Assembly (NCBI RefSeq): GCF_003576645.1
Contig: NC_044920.1
Location: 15,878,985 to 15,942,984 of the forward strand
Direction: 5' to 3'
Length of the DNA stretch: 64,000 nucleotides
From: Ipomoea triloba
Taxonomy: Eukaryota; Streptophyta; Magnoliopsida; Solanales; Convolvulaceae
The position numbers and the translations under genes are program-made. Below, piece after piece: positions 56,398-64,000 of this stretch; position 1 is the stretch's first letter; each line of letters opens with the position of its first letter. Under the pieces are notes generated by a model. It searched no databases, was not told the DNA's origin, and saw nothing but the letters and a program-made list of their open reading frames with translations.

Positions 56398-57094
56398 CTA
56401 CAAAATTTAGAAATTAGGACTCATAGTAATTGGTTTATGCATCAATCATATAATAGAACACCAATGAATTTAGGTAAAATTACTTGTCTAAATAGGGAAT
56501 TTTGAAACACATAGGGATAAAGATTTCTGAAAATTTCGCCATAGTTTCCCCTATATTTTGATCAATTCTAGCATAATAATATCAACAATATCAATCCATT
56601 ATCTCACACATGCATAATATCATCATAAGATAGTTCAATTTGATGGTCAAATAAGAAGTCAACTATAAAAGTCAAGAATTTCAAAAAGTCAACTTCATCT
56701 TCTTCCCCAAATTCAAAAATTAGGGTTTGAAATTGAAAATTCAATTTTTGCAATTTAGCTTGTGGAAAGTCAAATTGATGGCATATAATAGGTCTATAAC
56801 AAGTTTACACATCAATTCAAGCATCAATTTCATAAACTAAACAAGAAATTCAATAAACTCATTTGTTCAATAATGGTGTTCACACTTGAAGCTCAATTTA
56901 AAATTTTCAATCCATCAATGTAACCATCAATAATGAAAGAAAACATCAAAGGATAGTTCTATGAAGCATTATAAACCAATTTAAACATTCAAATCATTCA
57001 AAAACACTCAAGGTAATGTAGGATAAAATTTCAACATTCAAGTCTTCCAAACTCATAGATATTCAAATTAAATGGTTAAAAGATATGAAATTAC
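56398..57094 (-). other. Probable 5'-UTR intron of the env-like transcript in element C
   Basis: The minus strand reads ATCAAG, then GTAATTTC at 57094, and ends TTTTGTAG at 56398, followed by G and the ATG at 56396. It is 697 bp, strongly AT-rich, and shares pieces with the interval in element A. The signals fit plant introns well. The alternative donor AAG/GTTAAC lies at about 57113. Confidence 0.5.
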
Positions 57095-57235
57095 CTTGAT
57101 AGTGATGTGTTAACCTTCTTGAAGATGAAAATAAGTCACTATACTCAAACATTTATGTTTGGAGAGTACCTTGCGTGGAGAAGAGAATAAAACTAGGTTT
57201 TGGAGTACAAAATAGCGTGGTTCGGCCGAATGGTC

Positions 57236-57390
57236 TTTAAATTCGTGATGGAGCTTTCACGTCAAGCTGCACGCATGTGAGCGTGCGTGTGGGCTCACTG
57301 TTTTGTTCCCACACACGTCTACACGCGTGTGAGCGTGTGTGTGGGCTTACTGTTCTGTTTCCACGCACGTCTGCACGCGTGTCAGCTCGG
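57236..57390 (-). promoter_or_regulatory. Promoter-like cassette inside element C
   Basis: Minus-strand order: three palindromic units (57361-57390, 57308-57345, about 57257-57291) and then ATTTAAA at 57236-57242. Unit 57308-57345 has CCCACACAC facing GTGTGTGGG around core ACACGCGTGT. Same design as the LTR promoters and as the cassette in element A, placed before the exon-intron-ORF unit. Confidence 0.5.
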
Positions 57391-57727
57391 TGCAATATTT
57401 TCCTCCGATTTTGGTCTTTTTCTTCAAACCTGTGTCCGAATTAGGCCTTTCCAACGCATTTTTCAGTCTCGAATCCTATAAATTAGTCTTTCAAAACATG
57501 GTACCAAATGGATTTGTAGCAAAACATTAAAACGAAAACATAAAAAGAATGTAAAAAACAATTTATTAGATCTTGGGTTGCCTCCCAAGCTGCGCCACGG
57601 TTTACGTCTTTGGTCGGACGCATTATACCTTGTTCATTTTTCAACCATACTCCTTGGTAGTGGGTAGGAAACATTTTGGTACCCACGTGTTCTTCCATGT
57701 CAGCTTGTCATTTTTCCACTTCATTTT

Positions 57728-60113
57728 TTATTTAGTCTTTGTTTTGACCATTGCCCTTACTTCTTCGTCAGTCCCTTCTGTTCGTACTTTGTCATCATTC
57801 GTGGCTTGTACATCAAATCTCAAGGTTATCTCCCCCAAGCTTACGTCTATACGTGCGTGACAAGTAGCCAAAAATGGTCTTCCAAAGATTAAAGAACCAT
57901 GTGGCTCTGTATCTCCCATCTTACAAACAACAAAATTGACAGGCACAAGAAATTTTCCTATTCTCACTAGAACGTCCTCCGCCAAGCCTTCCGGGTACCG
58001 CGTGGTCCCGTCGGCTAAACGTAGTGCCAACCTTGTCGGTTTCAAACTTGGTAAGTTCAATTTTTCAAAGAGATTTGAAGACATGACATTAATTGAAGCT
58101 CCGAGATTGGCTAGAGCATTTTGATGATCCATGTTCTGTACAGAAGAAGGAATCAACAAAGCTCCGGGGTTGCCCTTCTTTTTGGGGTGACCCTCAGTCA
58201 AACAAGCCGAAGACTCTTGGCTTAGACAAGTAAAATTATCACAATTATCATCCTCAAATAACTCGCGGCATTCTTTGTTATTGAAAAACTTTCCAATAAA
58301 AGCATTAATTGTACCTTCTCGTGCCGCTTCTTTTTCCTTTGTATTTTTTGTTTTGTCTTGTGATAGCTCCTTTTCTTTGGGGCGTACTTCAGAAGTGGTT
58401 TTCTCATTGCTTTTATTCATTGAAATTGTGCACGAAGCGCTCGCATTCTTTAATTCAAGATCAGGACAACAAGAGGTAGTCTCATCTTTCTTACCTTCCT
58501 TCCTACATTGGCATATGCCACAAACAATATCCATCGGGTCACAATTTTCGTGCTTTTCTTCCTTGGCATCAATAGCATTGACTCTCTCTTTGGGATTATT
58601 CTCTGTGTTACTAGGGAGTTGTCCGTAGTGCCTCTCAGACATCATCTTGAACATTTGTGAGATTTGATTCTCAATAGTCTTGAGTGTAGCCTTAGATTCT
58701 TGTGTGAGACTAGAAATCTCTTGTCTGATTTCCTGAGTGATCTCTTGTTTAAGATTTGCACGATCACTTTTCAGTTCCATAATCGTCCTGGTAAGCCTTT
58801 CATCTACTTCACGGATATCATCCCTCCTCTGTTGAGTAAAGTCAATTTGAGAGTTGTATTGTGGCTTGAACTGGGTCATTTTACCTCCATTGCCTTGGTT
58901 CTGGTTATACATCAATCTGCCTTTGTCATTTTGTCCATAAGCAGGCTTGTTTCCATAATTGTATTATCCTCGCGCTTGATATCCATCATTGTTGTTCCAT
59001 CCCTCGCCCTGTTTCCAATTGTTATTCGATCTTTGATTTTGTCCATAGGTATTGTAGTTGGAGTTCCTTTGATAGTCTACCGCCTCAACTTGCTCAGATG
59101 CAGACGGTGAAGTGTAAATATTAGTATCATGTGGTCCTCCACAGATGTTACAGTAAAGTGCCAAAGTCATACAAGGCTTGGGTTTTCCTTCCATTTTTTC
59201 TACCATGGCCTGTAACTTTTTGATTTCATGATTCATTGCCTCTATTTTAGCCTCGCTTGCCACATGGCTATTAACCTCATACATGCCTCCGTGCTCTCCT
59301 CGTCGGTCATACCAACAAGAGGTATTCTTAGATATTCTCTCGATCCATTCTTCAACTTCTGGCAAAGCTAAGTAGACAAAGGCACCGCTGGAGGATGAGT
59401 CAAGTAACATCTTTCCGTCATCGGTTAGCCCTCCGTAAAATGAGCTAATCATGTCCCATGGGTGCATCAGATCTTGTGGGCATTGTCTTTTGAGAACCTT
59501 AAATCGTCTCTAAGCCTCCCCCAAAGTCTCAAGCCTTCCTTGCTTGAATTCCTATATTAGCCTTTGAATTCTCATAGTCTTTGTGATGGGAAAGAACTCG
59601 TTCATGAATTCATGATGCAATTGTTGCCACGATCTGAAATGATTGTCGTCTTGGCTTTCCAACCAACGTGCTGCCTCTCCTATAACTGAAAATGGGAATA
59701 ATTTAAGTCGAATTATCTCCTCACTAACGCCTTCTTGTCTGTACATCCCTCATGCTCGTATGAACCTTGTTATGTGTGCATTGGGATCTTCGGATGGCAA
59801 TCCCGAGTATTGACTGTTCTGAACCAGTGTAAGAATAGTTGGATGCACGTGAAAGTTGACGTTTTCCATCGGTGTTGTGCATGTTAAAATCTGGAGCCAT
59901 ATAATCTACAATTGATCTTTGTGGTTTCTGAGGAATTCCATAGTATTCTTCTTCACAAATGTTTTCTTGTGGGTTTGCTCTGTTAGCTTGTGGTTCTTCA
60001 AGAATTGGTTCTTCATGGTCAATTGGTCATTGTGGATTAACTGGAATTGGGGGCGGGTTTGGTATAGTCGCTCCTCTTCCTTGTGGATTTCTTGTTGCGT
60101 TTGATGAAGCCAT
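57728..60113 (-). pseudogene. gag: Athila-type gag-protease of element C, broken
   Basis: ATG at 60113 (MASSNATRNPQ). One early stop and a frameshift near 59850 are followed by gag blocks (RLKLFPFSVIGEAARWLESQ, the ISSFYGGL region) in one phase down to 57728, with further stops near 59550, 59470 and 58920. The zinc knuckle reads CNICGGPHDTN and has lost its last Cys. A Glu/Lys-rich coiled coil comes before the protease, which reads LANLGASINVMS: Asn replaces the catalytic Asp of the usual DLGAS. RFDVQATNDD is near the end. Confidence 0.8.
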
Positions 60114-60384
60114 TTGTGACCTTTGGGTATTTTTCTTCCTAGTTGCTCTATTGATTTCTAGAATGTAAGGTAGTAAGCCTTGATTTCCCTTTGCTCGCGT
60201 GTCCATTTACCTAGTAAGATTATCAATGAAGCAAAGATTCCACAATTGACTAGAAGTAGTCAATTGGGTAAGTAGCAAAAACAAGTAAAATAAAAATGAA
60301 ACAAAAGAAAATGGTATAGATTAACAATGCTCAAATCTAGCAATCATTCAATCAAAGTAAACAAAAACTTTTGACAACCTATTG

Positions 60385-60405
60385 CCTTCCCCAGCAACGG
60401 CGCCA
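60385..60405 (-). other. tRNA-Asp-type primer-binding site of element C
   Basis: The minus strand reads TGGCGCCGTTGCTGGGGAAGG, one base off the consensus, three bases inside the right LTR. Confidence 0.8.
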
Positions 60406-60408
60406 TTT

Positions 60409-61265
60409 TGACATTGTGGTTTTGCGTAGGGTTGAGATGTCAAAAGATATTTGTGTGTTAAAACGGAAAGTCAGTGACTCCCCGAGTGTCGGTCTCGAAG
60501 GAAGGACGTGGAAGTGTATCAAATGTTCGGGCGTTTACTTGATTGAGTCATGCAAGGGTTTTGAGTGTGGTGATCGTGAATTGTGAGTGAAGGTAGTTCA
60601 TATAGTTGGGTTTGTATGAGAAAAGAGTAAAATGAAAGGGATTGGAAATTATGTAAAGAGGTAGGGATTGGATGGTGGTCATCTATGTTGCGTCTGGGTG
60701 TGTCTAAGGTAATGGATAATCAACACAAAGATGTTGGCTATTTAAGAGTGTGTGTTCTTAGTCCTTTTCCACCTTTGTGTACTAAGGCTTCTTGGACTTA
60801 GGAATGCCTTCAAGCATCCAAAGTTCTAAGAGAAATTTTATCAAACACTTAAGCTACACACTATCCTACTATTCTTAAGAAGTCCATAGGATCTATGATT
60901 GTTTCTAAGCTTCAAATCCTAACTCTAATCAAAGACATGAAAGAGTCAAGATCTCAATCTCTCATCTAGATTGGCCAAACCCATACAAGATCTCATTAAA
61001 ACAAGAATCAATAGACAAGAATAGATAATCCATCAACACAAACTCATAGATCCAAGATATAGAAATAAGATCATCACAAAAGCAATATTCAATCACACAA
61101 TCCAAATCCCTAGACTAAACTAGCTACTCATGATATGAAATGCAAGCAAAAGCTAATTTAATCCAAGAACAAGATAGCTAAAATTATATAAATGAAATAG
61201 AGATCACCTAGAGAGAAGAAGATCTTCAATCCAAGCTTGTTGTCTTCTACAATGGAAATTGATCT
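60409..61265 (-). repeat. Element C right (5') LTR, truncated by Sirevirus copy 2
   Basis: Starts TGACATTG like the left LTR and follows it for 857 bp, then ends at GATCT where TGTTAGGAAC of Sirevirus copy 2 begins. The matching continuation can be seen at window positions about 176-652 in the related LTR. Confidence 0.8.
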
Positions 61266-61403
61266 TGTTAGGAACATCATGTAATAGGTTTTGATGATAC
61301 CAACTGTTAAGTAGAAATCCCCAAGTCTCGACACATAGGCAAAACGTTGTAAGTTCGACAAGTAAACCAAGAGCGAAAATACAACCGAGTAACTTTGAGC
61401 TCA

Positions 61404-61404
61404 N
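61404..61404. other. Single N, gap inside Sirevirus copy 2
   Basis: Joins LTR base 138 directly to the last codons of pol. A gap of unknown size is more likely than a real deletion ending exactly at an undetermined base. Confidence 0.85.
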
Positions 61405-61675
61405 TAGATTCTCTCAACTAAGGTGAGAATTGGGAATGATAGAATTGGGATGAATGGTCAAATCTTATCTTCTTGTATTTAGTGCCATGAACTGTTTCGC
61501 ATGTGAGGGGCGGTTTCATCAACTTTATGGCAGCTTTGGAGTTACACAAGCATTGAATGGTCAGTCATATTACATCCCGTGACTCAAAAGTGATAACCGT
61601 ATTGGGCTATAAATAAGAGGGTTTCTTTCAGAAGTTCATATCATCAACTCTCCATGGAGAAAAAGAAAGGAAAAG

Positions 61676-62149
61676 ATGATGTTCCATTCTTTTATAGAGG
61701 AAAGAAACCGCCAGTCAAGTCCAAAGATTTTCAAGGAGAAAACTATCCAGAATCTACGAAGGGTGAACAGATTGCGGAGCTTCCTGATAATCCAAACAAG
61801 AATTCTGTTTCCATCCAAGGTGAATGGATCACCAAATGCGAGGGGATCCACAACGATGGGATACTGGAATCGGGAGGAGAGTCCTGCACAAGAGGGACTC
61901 CCACTGCTGCACATTCTGGAAAAGGGCCTTCCTCAACCAAATGGAGAACCAAGGGAAATGGAGAGGAAGACCAGATGGGACTTTCTGAGGTCTGCAGCAG
62001 TCAAAGGGGTGATCATACCTAATCCAAAGTCCTTAAGAGGATTAGCGATGAAGATGGTCACTCCCAACTACAGTAAGCAGCTTCGGAGAGAAGAACAAGA
62101 AAAGGGAATAGCCACCCCTAGTTCTGTTATTAGACAAATAGGACTTTAG
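61676..62149 (+). CDS. Small conserved ORF of Sirevirus copy 2, 157 aa
   Basis: Same length as 11633-12106 in copy 1, with no indel between them. Changes from copy 1 are mostly silent in the second half, and three clustered changes near 61804-61811 are all silent in this frame although they replace three residues in the overlapping frame (61654-62022). Unknown function. Confidence 0.5.
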   Translation: MMFHSFIEERNRQSSPKIFKEKTIQNLRRVNRLRSFLIIQTRILFPSKVNGSPNARGSTTMGYWNREESPAQEGLPLLHILEKGLPQPNGEPREMERKTRWDFLRSAAVKGVIIPNPKSLRGLAMKMVTPNYSKQLRREEQEKGIATPSSVIRQIGL

Positions 62150-62460
62150 ATGGCTAGTTTCTGCTTTAACGATAGATTCCTATTAGGCTGACCAAGGCCA
62201 AACAAAAGTTTCTAAGGAATTTAATACGATATTGATTCATATGTAATGCATCTGGAAATCACTAAATGAACTTAAGGATATTTTCCAAGTGATATCTTTT
62301 AGATGAATCAAACTTGTTTCTCTCGCAATCTGTGTTCGAAAAGAAGTTCGAGAGGTCACCCGATCAGTTTGTCTATATACGTTATGTCTCGAAGAAGGAT
62401 AGTTCGAGAGGTCACTTCGAAAGATAACAAACTGATATCTCTGAACGGAGGAATAAGGAG

Positions 62461-62560
62461 GGTTAGGGATCAATCACTCAGGGGGATGATCCTTAACCAG
62501 ATCAAGACGGAGGAATAAGGAGGTTTAGGGATCAATCACTCAGGGGGAAGATCCTTAAAC
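62461..62560 (+). repeat. Two hairpin units in Sirevirus copy 2
   Basis: 62461-62498 pairs GGTTAGGGATC with GATCCTTAACC, and 62523-62560 pairs GTTTAGGGATC with GATCCTTAAAC. They are the counterparts of units 2 and 3 of copy 1. Confidence 0.6.
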
Positions 62561-62675
62561 TCATGTGGAAGACAATTCACCTTTGAGAGGTGAATCTGAT
62601 ATATGAAGGGAACGGCTAACTATGGATATTAATGCTAGCCACATGGGCACCGGTTACTGACGGTCTTCCATATTT

Positions 62676-62885
62676 AAAATCTTTTCGTGATAAGTGGGAG
62701 CATGCTCATATAGTTACAAAATCTTTTCGTGATAAGTGGGAGCATGCTCATATAGTTACTATTCTTTTTCGTGATAAGTGGGAGCATGCTCATATAGTTA
62801 CTATTCTTTTTCGTGATAAGTGGGAGCATGCTCATATAGTTACTATTCTTTAATACCATAAGTGGGAGCATGCTCATATAGTTAC
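62676..62885. repeat. Five tandem 42-bp units
   Basis: Units at 62676, 62718, 62760, 62802 and 62844, each 42 bp and ending AAGTGGGAGCATGCTCATATAGTTAC. Copy 1 has a single, different version near 12718-12760. First members differ only in the opening 10-15 bases. Confidence 0.9.
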
Positions 62886-63073
62886 TATTCTTTAATACCC
62901 CACTATCCTAAATCTAAAACCGCTCTGTTAAATTACCAAAAATACCCTTATTTTCATATACGCTGACCGTTATTAGGGGTATTCCTGACCTTTTACTTCT
63001 TTGAAATTAACCGGTATCTTCACACGGATCAAATATACAACCCTACCCATATATCCAACCCGAATCCACATGA

Positions 63074-63081
63074 TATAAAAG
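63074..63081 (+). promoter_or_regulatory. Candidate internal TATA box, Sirevirus copy 2
   Basis: TATAAAAG in a leader that matches 12930-12937 of copy 1, 105 bp before the env-like ATG. Confidence 0.45.
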
Positions 63082-63185
63082 CCAAATCCTTCTTCTTTAC
63101 CCGGATTCAAGCTAAAACCGTTTACCCAAAGTCCCCAAATCCTAAACGCAGTACTCATTCCCTCCAAAACATCTAACCTTCATCA

Positions 63186-64000
63186 ATGGCGTCCCAATCC
63201 TCTACATCAACCTCATCTGCTGACGCATATCAAAGGGAGTTGCTACACATTCGCTCTCAGATCAAACAAGTCAAGGCGGGGAGTATCCTTGACAGAAACG
63301 GCTTCATCACCAACTCCCCTAATCCAAAAATGGCGGAAAAAGTCCTGAAGAAGTTTGAGAAAGCAGGACTGATGAAATACATGACGCACGACTACGGGCC
63401 CGTTCACCCCCTCGACTTCACAGAATGGTTCGCAAATGCCAAGGTCACGAAGGGTAAAATCGAAAGCCGCTTTAATGATTTTCCCATCACAACATCTGTA
63501 GGTGACCTCAGAGCGGCATTTGATTTCGCGTCATCGGAGGAAGCAGTCAAGCATCTATCGGATTACGACTTGGACAAGCAAGCCTTCTGGGAGAAAATCC
63601 GACTAGCGACTGCACCACCCAGAGCATCCTCTGCCCTCCGCAAGTACCACCTAAAGGATAGGTTTGCTCTCGCTGCCGACCTAATCATGAAGTTTGTGCT
63701 CGGCAAGGTGTCCGGAACTGACGAGGTTAGTCTAGACCTCCTCAAAATCCTCCATGCCATTTGGAACAACAACAAGCTGGACTGGGCACATATTATCTTC
63801 AACTTCCTCCAACAGCAAGTGATACGCTCAGTCTCCAACACCAACCTGTCGATCAGTAAAAAGGTTGGTTTCGGCTTTGTTGTGCAATTTCTCCTAAGCC
63901 TGAAGGGCTTCGAACTGAGGGAGGGAAAAGAGATTCATCGAAATACCTATATGGGTAGGACGAAATCTCTAGTCCCCAAAACTAAAGGTGTTAAGGCTGC
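63186..64000 (+). CDS. Env-like third ORF of Sirevirus copy 2, partial
   Basis: Open from ATG 63186 to the window end (271 codons). It aligns with residues 1-270 of the copy 1 protein. The serine run is replaced by SQSSTSTSSADA. Many differences fall at third codon positions, while blocks such as APPRASSALR, GKVSGTDEV and LHAIWNNNKLDWAH are unchanged, pointing to past selection on the protein before or between transpositions. Confidence 0.8.
   Translation, partial: MASQSSTSTSSADAYQRELLHIRSQIKQVKAGSILDRNGFITNSPNPKMAEKVLKKFEKAGLMKYMTHDYGPVHPLDFTEWFANAKVTKGKIESRFNDFPITTSVGDLRAAFDFASSEEAVKHLSDYDLDKQAFWEKIRLATAPPRASSALRKYHLKDRFALAADLIMKFVLGKVSGTDEVSLDLLKILHAIWNNNKLDWAHIIFNFLQQQVIRSVSNTNLSISKKVGFGFVVQFLLSLKGFELREGKEIHRNTYMGRTKSLVPKTKGVKA

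Larger units (their letters stand above)
51973..61265 (-). mobile_element. Athila-like element C with gag-protease and env-like ORF, no RT or integrase
   Basis: Left LTR 51973-53277, primer site 60385-60405, right LTR from 60409 and cut at 61265 by Sirevirus copy 2. Between the protease end (57728) and the env-like ORF (56396) there is only 1.3 kb, holding a promoter-like cassette and an intron, so RT, RNase H and integrase are missing. The layout matches element A, which suggests a family of pol-less elements moved by a partner rather than two random deletions. Confidence 0.8.
61266..64000 (+). mobile_element. Sirevirus copy 2, incomplete (assembly gap and window end)
   Basis: 61266-61403 is the first 138 bp of the LTR. 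After one N the sequence resumes near the end of pol (position 11362 of copy 1), so about 7.2 kb is unrepresented if the copy is full length. The pol tail has a TGA where copy 1 has TTA. Then follow the 157-codon ORF, two hairpin units, a TATA box and the env-like ORF, which runs off the window. Confidence 0.85.

Noticed and set aside
62632..62853. 73-codon ORF made of repeated 14-residue units (possible repeat protein)
   Set aside because: Pure translation of the five 42-bp tandem units, which are likely artefacts; copy 1 has no such frame.
1..64000. Host protein-coding genes
   Set aside because: Every convincing frame belongs to a retrotransposon domain or lies in an LTR; I found no frame with host-like domains or exon structure outside elements.

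Overview
The window is plant nuclear heterochromatin. It is one deep nest of LTR retrotransposons, and I see no host protein-coding gene, rRNA, functional tRNA or CRISPR array. The plant assignment rests on chromovirus, Sirevirus and Athila/Tat-type Ty3 elements, and on primer sites for tRNA-iMet (TGGTATCAGAGC) and for a tRNA-Asp-type primer (TGGCGCCGTTGCCGGGGA). I cannot name the species.

Layout from left to right. (1) 1-652 is the end of an LTR of an Athila-like family (called C), minus orientation. (2) 653-777 and 51098-51972 are scraps of a decayed Tat-like Ty3 pol, the oldest layer. (3) 778-51097 is bounded by two LTRs of a gag-only, Athila-related family (D, minus) whose interior has been split repeatedly. 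(4) 2823-36720 is a decayed Tekay-type chromovirus (B, plus) inside D. (5) 4057-18725 is a 14.7-kb Sirevirus (Ty1/copia, plus) inside B's left LTR, with a perfect 5-bp target duplication; its gag, pol and a 1205-aa env-like ORF are all open. (6) 24514-33071 is an Athila-like element (A, minus) without pol, inserted in B's integrase/chromodomain region with a perfect target duplication. (7) About 40769-50018 is a solo LTR (E) inside D's gag; it holds an open Ty1/copia element F at 41483-47358 (minus). (8) 51973-61265 is a second Athila-like element (C, minus) with gag-protease and an env-like ORF but no RT or integrase. (9) 61266-64000 is a second Sirevirus copy inserted in C's LTR and cut by a one-base N.

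Supported age order: Tat fragment, then D and C, then B and E in D, then A and the Sirevirus in B, F in E, and Sirevirus copy 2 in C. B, C, D, A and the Tat fragment carry stops or frameshifts, while the Sirevirus and F are open.

Most interesting signals. In A and C a promoter-like cassette (CACGCGTG-centred palindromes, then TTTAAA), a probable 5' exon and a 0.6-0.7-kb intron sit in front of the env-like ORF; the Sirevirus also has a conserved TATA box before its env-like ORF. A TTCGAGAGGT word is scattered through the whole Sirevirus, in coding DNA in all three phases. Three element families carry tandem hairpin arrays with paired, compensating substitutions. A 145-codon ORF lies inside the chromovirus LTR. 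Assembly warnings matter: many unrelated loci hold perfect tandem duplications of exactly 42 bp, and both N positions mark faulty contig joins.
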